From: Stromatinia cepivora
Taxonomy: Eukaryota; Ascomycota; Leotiomycetes; Helotiales; Sclerotiniaceae
Reading direction: 5' to 3'
Length of the DNA stretch: 64,000 nt
Assembly (NCBI GenBank): GCA_014898415.1
Contig: RCTD01000003.1
Location: 1,612,001 to 1,676,000 of the forward strand
In this document: piece after piece, positions 36,918 to 48,191 of the stretch
How positions within the stretch are numbered: position 1 is the stretch's first letter
How the letters are laid out: each line of letters opens with the position of its first letter
The notes under the pieces: model-generated
The model's database searches: none
What the model saw: only the letters and a program-made list of their open reading frames with translations
What the model was told of the DNA's origin: nothing
Program-made: the position numbers and the translations under genes

Positions 36918-37356
36918 ACGGAGGTTGATGGGGTAAGTATTGTAAGACATTTTTTACCCACATATCGCTGTTTTTCCTGTCTTTTGATGCTGCTTTAAAC
37001 AACTTGAATAGATATTGAGCTGTTCTCCCTTCAAATTTCGAATTTTGATTATATTTCGAGGATTTCAATAAAATCTCAACAATTTGATGATTTTGAAATT
37101 TTTAAAGCTTATATAACCTATTTTAATAACTTTAGAATAGATTTTTGAATAAAAAATTAATGATTTTGAATGATTTTGAAATGGTTTTGAATAATTTTAA
37201 ATAAATAATTGAGAATTTACAATACTTTAATCATTTAGATTTCATTATACAAATTTTCAACCAGCGTGATGATATTATTGGTCAGAACCCCTGTCTGTGG
37301 AACCAAGCATGGTCATTTTTTGGTGTGTCTTACAATACTTACCCCATCAACCTCCG
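36918..37356. mobile_element. MITE-like element with 31-bp perfect terminal inverted repeats
   Basis: The 31 bases at 36918-36948 (CGGAGGTTGATGGGG...) recur as an exact reverse complement at 37326-37356. Both ends are flanked by TA (36916-36917 and 37357-37358), the target duplication of Tc1/mariner and pogo elements. The 439-bp element has an AT-rich interior with repeated attttgaa motifs and no transposase ORF. It would depend on an enzyme made elsewhere. The superfamily is inferred from the TA flanks only. Confidence 0.82.
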
Positions 37357-37358
37357 TA

Positions 37359-40300
37359 CTTCATGGTCTAAGAAGGTTTGAAATAGAGTTTTGTCGGGTC
37401 GATCACAATTGATGACAGATTAAAAAAAACGTTGATAAGGGTCCTGGTAAGGCGGTAGGGGCCATCCAGGTCTTACAACCGAAACGCTGCCGGGTAATTT
37501 TCAGTAGAATATTCCTCGAAGCATAACGTATCTGTAACTAGGAATCAAATTCACACGGATCATATTCCCAAAGCAATAATTAAGGTGTTGCATTGGGGCA
37601 AAGGCTTACTAGATTTGATCTCCACACTTTTTGGATTTTAATAATGGAAGAAACGAGACCAATAGAGTTCAAGTAGCAATCGGTTAAAAGATAAAAGATC
37701 TTACAAAAAAAAAGATCAAAATTTAAAATACAACATCCTTGTTCTCCATTTTTCCAAAAACTTTTTTTTGCAAAGGTTCTCCATCATACAAGCATCATTG
37801 ACGTCATTTATATGGACTCCAACTCGGAAAATTAAAAACTTTGCGGAATATCGGATAGGAAGATATGAAAATCCTCCCTTATTAAGGAATTTGAAGTCGG
37901 ATAAATAAAAAAAACACTCAAATAAGATGAAAACATGAAGAAAACTTCGGTTCAAGTGGAATATACACTGATAGAATATCCATTTTGATCAATTTTAACG
38001 TTGTAATGAGTGATGATCCGATGGCTAATGGCTGATAATTACGAACGTTTTGAATCGTGTATCGGTAACGACGATGCTATTTTCAACGTGGTAATTTGAC
38101 TTTTGCAGAATTAGTTTGCAGCAAAATGACAGCGGAACATTTATTATCTGGAGAACACATTCCAGACTCGAGAATTCTAGATGCCGAAATAAGTTCGAGT
38201 CTCCACCGCCATGGGGCGGGTATCTTTGAAATACCCTGGTCCTGATTGATGCGGCCTGTGGCTGAAACTTTTCTATCCACTGTCACCAGCGGTGTACCGT
38301 GATAGCTTCATGTGCATTATTATCGATCACTTGATACTTTATCAACTAGATCATGATGCAGTATTGACACTACTTCTAGAATGTACAACTCATATCGCAG
38401 GAAGGGATAAACTGGGAGCCGAAATCTTTCGCGAAGGTTCCACGGCTCGGTCCTTTGGCGAAAGCTGCATCTAGATTCAGATTGCCAAAGATGTCTTCTT
38501 GTTTTATACAATAACATATATATTATCGAGCAGCTCCAGGCTACCATGCTACCGTGCATATCTGAATGAATTCGAATGCAAGAGTATGTAGTCAGTAATC
38601 CGCCATCATAAAATGGCAGAAACATTCTTCTTTATGGAGGCTTCGAAAAATTGGAGACTAGAGAAGTGTACCGAGGCAGCTATACCGAGGCAGCGAAAGC
38701 ACCTCGTAAATAAGATCATCGATCAGATACATGCCTACGTAAGTTAATCAAGCCGTACTAGTAGAATTTATCACGTTGCCGTCTAATGTAGCGAATTCCT
38801 TTTCATGCAAATGCAGCTACCTAGCTTTACACGCATTTTTGTGCTCGCCTCTTTGCTTGACACCAAGCCAATGGTGGACGGAAATTGAGCTAGTGTTTAG
38901 ACGGAGATGAAAAAGAAAAAAGGTTAATTAACCACTTAAGACTTTGATAAGGGCACAATGAACCTATGAGGAGGGAGTAAAAGTAAAAAAAGGCATCGAA
39001 CGCAGCAAGAAGGAAACGCAATATTCGAGGGTAGTCATTGTGTGAGGGGTTTGATATTCATCCTAGGCCATAGGTGAAAGTCGAGCCGCAACTTTGGCAT
39101 CCCACAGACCAAGGGGAAAGTACGGTTACACCACCTTACGCCACAGTGGCTCGACGATGGCTTTCGTCCGAGAAGACATCATAGAACGATCGACATGCTT
39201 GTGACAGTTTTGTGGCTGTGCGTTCGAGAACAAAAGTCAGCATTACCAGCTTATTGTTTTCATTTCCGCAACAATGGTTGTAGACGAATAAGAAGTAGCA
39301 AAATTCATTCAACTGCAGCAGACTAGGCGTTTGTCAAATGGACTTTTAGACGCTTGATCAACCTATGAGCACTCATGGAGCCTCTATTCTAGGATGATCG
39401 AAACACCCTCATTTCCCGTTAGACACCTAGCAGATAGTTGCTAGGGTAATGCTGTATGCAGCGCAGTCTGGGCTCTGAAGCATATGAACGTATGGAGAGA
39501 AGATGTTAAAAAACGCGGCAGGTGACACGACACAGTATGCAACATCTGTTAACAGCTAGATGAGAATTCTTCACAGTGGATGGCCAAGACAGCAAAAACT
39601 CGGTGGTTTGTTAACGCCCGAATATGCTTCTCCTATATCAGCACCAACCCTAATATGGGATGATAGAATCGCAGACATTGTAGTACCATTGGACATTATT
39701 TCCGGAGATCACACTATTGTCCAAGATCACGAAGCATGAAGCGTGCGCTTCATCTCCGGTGCGATAGGTTGATGGATCCGCCACAACGCCTCCACGGAAC
39801 AGTCTCCGTATAAGTCCAAAACTTTCCCGCTGATCTACTGTGGCTCGTACGGCTCGCTAAAGAGTTCCTTTGTGTCATTCTTCCAGAGATCGTCGCTGTG
39901 GCTATGCAAACACGCAATGGAAGAGTTGAGATCATCTGGAATAATTCAAACTGAAAAATGATTGGAACCGGTGGAATGGGCACGAAAAACACAAAAAAGA
40001 TTGATGGGATTGTTTGTTCGGCGCCACAAATGGATGACAGGGAAGAAAATTCCCCGCGCGGCTTGAAATGACAAAGTGGCACCTAAATATGGTATGCAAC
40101 GCACTAAAAATCTAGAGCCCCGGTCCCGAACTTTCAATCCCCAATTTCTTGAGATTAAGGACCTGATGGATGGACTGTCAAGTTTATCAAATTTATTAAG
40201 ACAAAGAAATCGCAATAGTCAGATACTTGGGAACCATATCGAAACAATATCAGGAATTTTACTGCTGTATGGTGACGAGAGTATATAGTAAAATGAGATG

Positions 40301-41773
40301 AGACTAAGCAATATGAAAGAGTTATGTCTAGGCAAAATAAAATAGATCTATCTGGTGGTAAGGTAACGAACGGTGCCAGCAGAAAAAGGGGGCGATCTCC
40401 GAAAGTAGACATCTCTCCAGATTTTCGATACATAGACGCTCTTTTCATGTGTGATGGATCGGAAAATATATTATTGCTCCGTTTGCTTGTAGCTTGTACA
40501 ATATATACGGAGATGAAGCAGAATCGAGTTTAGTCCTTGTTATCAATCGGGATAGAAAAAAGACGTCCCGTGAAATATTTCATGATCCATTATCCGTAAT
40601 GGTCTTGATCTCAACAGACCTCAGCTTAGCAGGCATAAGCCAGTGTTACTTGACACTTCAGTATCAAGATAAAGGAGAGCAAAAGAAGGAAAAATTTGCA
40701 ATCCTCGATAAAAGGATAAAGGACGAATCTTTCGCCACATTTTGAGATATTTCGCGAGTTAGTGTTGATCATTCAATCAATCTCTTGATTTGATTTCCCT
40801 ACCGATGATGGGTTGTGGCTGATGATGGGATATTTTTTGATGCCGCTTTGACATAGGGAATTACTCGTTCTCTCCACGTCCGAGGTCTCATTAGGGTAAG
40901 ACTTCCGTATGTAGGTCGAACTTTCTTTAGCCATCCCTCCCCAGCAGCCATCCAGGTAAGAATAATTTGCATATGAGATCCCAGGGATGTCACTGAAAAA
41001 ATAACAAGGAATAACGGAAATAATTTGTAGCAATAATTTTATGGGTCCACGGCGATGATGTTATCATAACTAACATAGACATTTCATTCGTAGTACCTTT
41101 TACTTTTGTTGCTGCTTTGTTTGACAGATTCATGAGAATGAGTTGACTTGATTCCTCATGCCCATTCACTAATACAAAGTAGTTAACGTAGGTACCTAGT
41201 TAAAGGAAATAGAATAATAAATAAATTATAACTTGGCTGTTATTATATCTCGTGTGGATTTTGGATTTTGGACCATACAAACCAAAATTAATCCATGCAT
41301 CTAATAGACCTTTTTTTCCAACCAAAAGACCAGTCAGTTTCCGTCATGGCCAAATTTATATAATGACTCCCCTTGTCTAACGCATCTTCCCTTCCCTTAT
41401 GATTTTCTCATTTTAGATACACGCCATCATGCGAAATATAAGCTTCTAGTATCCCTTCCGCAGCCGCACCCTCGCCCCTCAGATATTATTTGCTTTTCCA
41501 TTATCCACCCATAAATCTCTAGTTCGGAAGTTCATACCTAGATACCTAGATACCTAAATACCTAGGCATTGGGTGAATTCCCATCACGCTCGCTACTCGA
41601 ACTCCCAGCAAATCCCATATGCTTACCCCTCCACTTCTACTTCAGCTGAATTCACAATACAAACAACCCACGTATTAATCAAACTGAAGCTTTACGAAGG
41701 AGGAAACTCCTTTACTCACTATCAAAACTTTTAACTGAAAAAGCTTTGAAAAGCTCTACTATCTACCTTCCAG
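37359..41773. other. 4.4-kb region without a clear gene, upstream of the Grainyhead-like gene
   Basis: Scattered ORFs of 60-110 codons overlap on both strands (for example 38320-38625 and 39750-40215), with no domains or consistent splice structure. A small tandem repeat of TACCTAGA units sits at about 41537-41570. The CT-rich last 350 bp probably holds the promoter and 5' UTR of the transcription factor that starts at 41774. Confidence 0.4.
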
Positions 41774-44433
41774 ATGTTTCGCAATCGGTAAGCTGAAAAT
41801 TCTGTCATCTTGTTGTTGTTTGGCTTCTGCGCATTACCTTGCGCTTAGTACAGAGAGCTCCATTTACTACATATCAAAACAAAGCTCACCATCTTCTCTT
41901 TTATAAGGACATCATCACAAAAACCTGGTGATGAATTCATCGCCAACTTTCGACAAACGTTTCCAGAAATTGCCACCACTGCAGTCACCTCTGCCGGAAA
42001 CAATAATACTCACTTAGCCGCGCCTGCGGGTGCGCCAGACAGGCAAGTTACCTCAAATTCTCGTCGCAATCATATGCAGTTTGCATGGGCTCCAAAATTT
42101 TCTATCGTGAAAGCTGGAATGAATGCATAAATTTTCCTCGTTCTTTGTATTCCTTCGTGCACATGGGCTAACGCATTTACCAATTCAGGCATCACAGCGT
42201 AGGAGGCGAAGAGATAAAAGATTTGGATCCGACACCCAGAGCCCAGCACGATCCATGGCGATTCACGCCCTCCCTTTTGGACAGCAACAATTTCTCTTTC
42301 TCTTCCTTTGCCAATGGAACGCCGGGACCTTTTTACACACCTACGCCAGGAGGGACGAATACTCTTTATCATAATCAAGCTGGAGATCTTCACACGCCTG
42401 GCATGGGTATGAATATGGGACTCGGAACTCCTCTTTCACTCCCCACTTCTACAGATGGCCTCCATACTCATACTATGATGGACATGTCTCATTTTGGTCA
42501 ACACATGCCTCCACATTTTCAAAATTTTAACCCATTTGCACATCCCCATCATCAACAGCAACCCCAGCAACCACAGCCGACCTCATTCGCACCATCCTCC
42601 TTCGTCCATCAGGATACAGGTTACGAAACAATGGACCATGACGGATCTCCTATGGATGATGACGAAGGACCGCTTGGTTCAATGGAGCGGGCGATGCACC
42701 AATCTCCATTGACGAGTTTCCAGCCACAATCGTACGACATGTCTATGTCTGGCCCAAGTCCTCAAACTGCCGAGAAATTTCGTTTTCACGTTATTTTAAA
42801 TGCTCCAACGGCCATGATTAAACAAGCAGATGAGATCCCAGTCACATATCTCAACAAGGGGCAGGCATATTCGGTCTCCGTTATGGATACTGGATTGACT
42901 CGGCCACTTCAACCAGGAACTCGTTACCGAACATTCGTTCGTATCTCATTCGAAGATGAACAGCAGAGGCAACGACCCGCTTCGTGCTGGCAGTTATGGA
43001 AAGAAGGAAGAGGTACCAACGAGGCGCATCAACGTGGTGGAAAGCTTCAGGCTGTAGAATATGTTGAATCCACGCAGCCTGGCGAAAGTGATGATAAGCG
43101 TACTCGCGTGGAGCTTGACACGGCTTCTTTTGATGGGTTTTCTGTGATTTGGACCCCAGGTGTCAATTGTGCCCCCGAGTGCAACATCGCCGTTCGTTTC
43201 AACTTCCTTTCCACTGATTTCAGCCACTCGAAAGGTGTGAAGGGTATCCCGGTTCGATTTTGCGCGAAGACCGAAACACTTTCTTCTGGTTCTCCACACG
43301 TCAACGAGACCTCTGAGGTGGCTTTTTGCAAAGTCAAGCTCTTTAGAGATCATGGAGCTGAGAGGAAATTGTCCAACGACATTGCGCACGTTAGGAAGAC
43401 TATTGACAAGCTAAAGCAGCAAATTAGTCAGGCAGAGACTGGTATGAAAGATTTTGGGAAGCGAAAGAGAGGCTCAACTACAAAGGCACAATTGAGTGAA
43501 CAGCGACCAGGTAAGGTCCAAAAGCATAAACGCACCTGGTCCATGTCTTCTGCATCTTCCGCAGGTGGACGGGTTCCTATGGAAGAGGATCTTCATTTCA
43601 AGCTTCGAGCGATGTCAGAAATGTTCTCGAGCCCACGACCAAGTAGCGTCCTTTTTCTGCGTGGGTCGGAACAAGATGACCCTGATCTTCACCCAGTGGC
43701 TTTAGCCGGCGAACCGCTCGACTTGACTAAAGTAGACTCCCGTGACAATGCCATTTGGGCGGCGAGAAGCAGCGCACACAGCTCGACGACTGGTACCTCG
43801 TCTATCATCTCCCCATCACCAAGTTCAATCTCATTACATTCTCAAGCTGGTGCAACTGCTTCTAACCCTTCAGCTTCTTGGACTGATTTCCATAACCTAC
43901 CACCAGGAGACTTTCAAAATCAAAACCCACAGCATTTGGCGAGCCCGCCAGATCAGCTAACCAAGGTTCCCAAGTCAGGTGACGCTGGAAGCCTAAGTGG
44001 CTGGATTGAGGCTTTGGGAGTTGATCCATCTTACAATCCGCCTGTAATCAAACAACCTGTCAAGCCTGTCGCTTGCTTTTATGTACTCCGCCGAGACCCG
44101 GCTCAGACAGGCAAACATGAGTACCATCGAGCTACATACTTGATGCAACGAACACTCAAGGATTTTACCAATGCCATCGCGTTGAAGTGGAATATTGAGC
44201 CTACGAAAATCATGCGCACTATCCGTGTGCTTGACAGTGGTCTACAGGTCGAGATGGACGATGATGTTGTACGTGAGCTTTCCGAAGGACAAGATTTCAT
44301 CCTAGAAGTTCAGGCTTCTCAAACACCAGTCAAACGTGAATGGGAAATGGATGTCACTGTGGACAATGACAATGCTGGCGCGACACAGAACGTTGTCCAG
44401 AGCGAAGGATACGAATTGATGCTATTTTTCTAA
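41774..44433 (+). CDS. Grainyhead/CP2-family transcription factor (CSP-2-like)
   Basis: Three exons, 41774-41787, 41908-42042 and 42189-44433, encode 797 residues. The first exon is only 14 bp (MFRN plus two bases). Intron 2 has a non-canonical GC donor (AG|GCAAGT) and a normal AG acceptor, and both junctions keep frame. The long last exon has no ATG at its head, so the upstream exons are needed. The CP2 DNA-binding domain spans about 244-442: FRFHVILNAPTAMIKQ, EIPVTYLNKGQAYSVSVMD, GTRYRTFVRISFED and GIPVRFCAKTE, with a basic tail before a short coiled coil. The N-terminus is rich in Pro, His and Gln. About residues 677-760 form the C-terminal ubiquitin-like dimerisation region (YHRATYLMQRTLKDFTNAI). 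The Neurospora relative CSP-2 controls conidial separation and cell-wall genes; function here is inferred. Confidence 0.9.
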
Positions 44434-47400
44434 TCAATCTACTTAATTTTCCTTTATCACTTGTTTTATTATACCCCCATAGACCAGAAAGGAGATGGTC
44501 GTGTAATTGTTATGGATCTGTAACGGTCTGGGATCGGGTTTGGACTGGGCTTGAAGGGCGTCAATGTCGTTTTTTGAGATACCAATTTCTTCTATGAAAT
44601 GTCTTGCTCCACACCGCTCCCAAGACGTCCGTATTGAAGAGAGAAGCATTTACATCGGTGGGAGATGTTGAGGGACAGATTTGGCATCTGGTCTCAGCCG
44701 GATTGGGAGGGGGTAGAAGGGGAGGGGGCATTTCACACTTTCTTGCATTTTTTTTTCGCAATTGTTCCTATCGGAGTAAGCTTTCGGGTGTCTTCTTCAT
44801 TCATTTCACGGCTCTAGAAGCCAAACGAACACAATATTTGATGCAATTACATTTGTACATGGAATTTCACGATGCGGACGAAGCATTTCTTTTCCATCAG
44901 GCTGGAGATTTTTTATTCAGAATGGTACACAGATGGGCCTCGATGGCAATGGTGACATGGGTGTCCTTTGTTTAGGATCGCAGAAATCTTGATTTTGCAA
45001 CCACTACAGTAATAAAATACCAAACCATTAATCATTCACTTCTTTCACGCTCTCTCACATGTTCAAGTGCAAATCTAATACTAGGTATTCATTCCGCCAA
45101 AGAGCCTAGGAATAGGGACTGGCTGCATGAGTACGATAATACCTAAGTGAAATTACCAGATTGTCCTCGCCATAATTGCAAATCAGATGGGCCAAGAAAC
45201 ATTTTGCGCTACTAGATAATTGTAATTGTAGATGATTAGCGTTCAGCTATGCCACACTACTCCGCACTATATGTTTAGTCTGATCTTACTCTGTGAATAT
45301 TTTACATAGTTGAGTGAGTAGCTAGCAGGCACAACAAGATTTTATATTTGCCAATTTTTACAATTTTTGGAGGGGAATAATTAGTAATTGGTAATTAGTA
45401 ATTGGGTGTTGGATCGAGGAAGAATGAATCTGAGTGAATGAATGGTTGAATGATTGAGTGTAGTGGAGTGGATTAGAGTGGATTAGAGTGATCTGATCTG
45501 CGTATATGATGGGAATCGGTGCGTCCATTTGTGTAGAAATGGATGGAAATGGAAAGGAATGGAAAGGGATAGAAATGAGTAGAAATGGGGAATGAATAGT
45601 ATGTATGAATAATACACATAAATCATAGATCTAGAGATGAGAGATGGAACTAGAATAAGTGCTATGATTAAGTTTGAAGTTTATAGACTGGAGATGATTG
45701 GGAGATCGAGAGATCAGGCTGCAGGGAGAATCAGGATGGTATGGGGGATATGTGCAGTACCCAAAGATGGTTTTAAGGTAAATGACATATACAAACTAAT
45801 GTTTAATGTTAGAATGTATGAGGGGGTATGGTATAGGGATTGAATTGCTTTGGGTTTGGATTGGGGTTGTAGGGGTTGTAGGGGTTGTATTATGTATGGG
45901 TGAGCTATAGCTGAGCTGTAGCTGATAGCTATACTTGATAGCTGTGGCTGGTAGCTGGTAGAGGTAGGTAGCTACCCTTCTTCTTGGCAAACCCTTAGTT
46001 TTGTGTTTGTGCGGATTTTGTTCTTGGCGGCGAGCTTTGTATTCTATTTTAACGGTTGGTTCGTTAGTTTGTGTGTTGACTCTTGATATTATCAGGAGAT
46101 GTAGATTCAGATGGTAGAGGTAGATGCTTGGACAACGTGTAACTTTATATCTACAACTTTATTTTGCACTTTTATATCCGTATGCAGATGGTGATATGTA
46201 TACCTAGGTCAACATCTCAGCACTAACTAAAACAATAGCGCGTTACTATGCACACTATCCATCACTAGAGCAAACTATCCAGTAAATCGTGACTCCAAAA
46301 ATAATCACCATCCGGGTCCTCAGGAGTCTCAGGTACATAAAGTTTATTTATTTTCTTCCGTGCGGAAGGGGTCTCAAAGGGTCTCGCACCGAGTACCGGT
46401 AAAGGAGTAATGGGAATCTGAAAAACTACGATGTTTATTTAGCTTTACACTTAGTTTTCCACCAGCCAATTTGGGTTTTGGGAATTGAATTTTGGGGGGG
46501 GGGGGGGGGGGGGGGGGGCTGCTCCGTACGGGAGATGGTTGGAGATAGGGAAAAGAGTGGGTTTAGGTAATTCAGATTAAAGTAGAGTTTAGTGTTGTGA
46601 AGTTTGTAATTTAGTGTTTTTATATATAAAAAATCAGAGTGGTAGGGAAAGAATAAGAAGATGAGAGGAACGTAAGAAAGGTTCATGTGAGTGGATGATA
46701 AGGTACATTTATATATGCAGCTTATCCATAGCATGGTATTATATATGTATATATATATATATTTATATATACATACATATACAATGTAGATCACCGAATC
46801 CCATGCATTGTAGTAAAATACCTCTGCAGCCCAAATAGGCCTCAAATCTGGAAATCGCTACCTAGCACCCCCAAGCAAATAACAGCACCCGCACGCACCA
46901 CGTGTATATCATATCGTAGCTGTGATTTCTGAACAAAAAGGATAAACACAGATGAAAGACCCTGAAGAACGAACGAGGAAACTAATTGATCCTAAAGGAC
47001 TGTTAATCATTGTTCTAGATGTTTTCAGACTTTTGTCGATCGTGAAGACTTTTCAGCACCGTTTCGTTCGTTCAACTTCCACGGATCTTTTAATCGATAA
47101 GCCTCAGGGTCAGGACAGGGACCATGTCTAGCATGTCTAGCCCTCACCACCGCCGTTTTTACAAAAACGTCCTGAGATTTGCATGTGAGATCGCCGTGCG
47201 ATGTGATGGGACGGGTTCCCTGCATAAGGCGGAAATCGCTTAGCGTCTAGGGTCTTGGACTGTGGCTAGTATGACAAGGAGGTTCTCTAAATGCTTGGGA
47301 AGTATTTTCATGACTTGAAGGAATCGTATAACGGAGCTAGAAATCTTCATAGAGATCTGTGTGGTGAAAAGAGGAAGGAAAAGTTCCGTGCCGATCATAA

Positions 47401-48191
47401 CCCCTATTGTACTTATCCGACCGAGACTGCACTACATCACTGCCGATCACGTCCGACCACTTTCCTTCTCTTCTCTATCTCAAGCACAATTTTCTAGCCA
47501 CGATTCTTATTCACGCTATCAGCTGGTTTATAATGAGCCACATATGGCGGTTCCGTGCAGAACACTTGTCTTCGGTCACACGTACCTGCCAGAGGCGTAA
47601 TATGAATACGTTTCCTTGATCTATGTCTATCCCGCTACCAGATACACTACTTGTGTAAGTAAAGTTCAACTGCCCTATCCTTCGTATTATTTATGGCATC
47701 GAGGCACCAGACATCGCTGCTGCCATAGACGAGAGTGAGGTAAAAACATCGAGGGGCGAATCACGTGAGTAATATATATCCTAGGATGGCAGGATGGATT
47801 TTCAATTTCATTTTCATTCCTTGCCATATGAAGGCGAGAAAAATATTATGTGTCCGCTAGACTTCCTAATCATAATCACTGGATCGAGAGGATTCAACTT
47901 CGGCGGTATTCAGTATTCACGCATCTTTTGCCAAATCTCCGCGGAGAGTATCCACGAATTCTCGGCAGTTGACATGGCACTTGTCATTTATGTATTTGGC
48001 CGATGAAGACAGGCCACAGTAAAATGGCATGTTTAATAATCCTTATCATAAAATAACCAATAGACAATACTCCAATTCAACAATGCCCGCTAATTCTCAT
48101 GACCTATCCAACAAAACTCCCAGTAATGCCGCTCCCAAAAGGCAGTCCATGCGAGGACATCCCAATCTTAAAATGCAAATCGACTCAAAGT
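44434..48191. other. 3.8-kb region without a clear gene
   Basis: The left part is 3' UTR of the transcription factor; the ORF at 44604-44975 looks accidental. Simple sequence is common: tgaatgaa-type runs near 45420-45490, ggggttgta repeats near 45865-45890, a 25-base G tract (46494-46518) and a TA-rich run near 46740-46785. The small ORFs at 47025-47225 and 47291-47619 overlap in several frames and show no domains. Confidence 0.4.
46494..46518. repeat. Homopolymer of 25 G
   Basis: Twenty-five consecutive G in the plus strand. On the other strand this yields a poly-proline stretch in a spurious ORF (46435-46845). The length may be imprecise in the assembly. Confidence 0.95.

Noticed and set aside
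39750..40215. Two overlapping minus-strand ORFs of 110 and 89 codons
   Set aside because: They overlap each other in different frames, show no domain and have no splice partners.
44604..44975. 123-codon plus-strand ORF after the Grainyhead-like gene
   Set aside because: Lies in the likely 3' UTR, with no domain, and has mixed low-complexity sequence.
46435..46845. Minus-strand ORF with a poly-proline run
   Set aside because: The proline run is the 25-G homopolymer and the rest is AT-rich low-complexity sequence.
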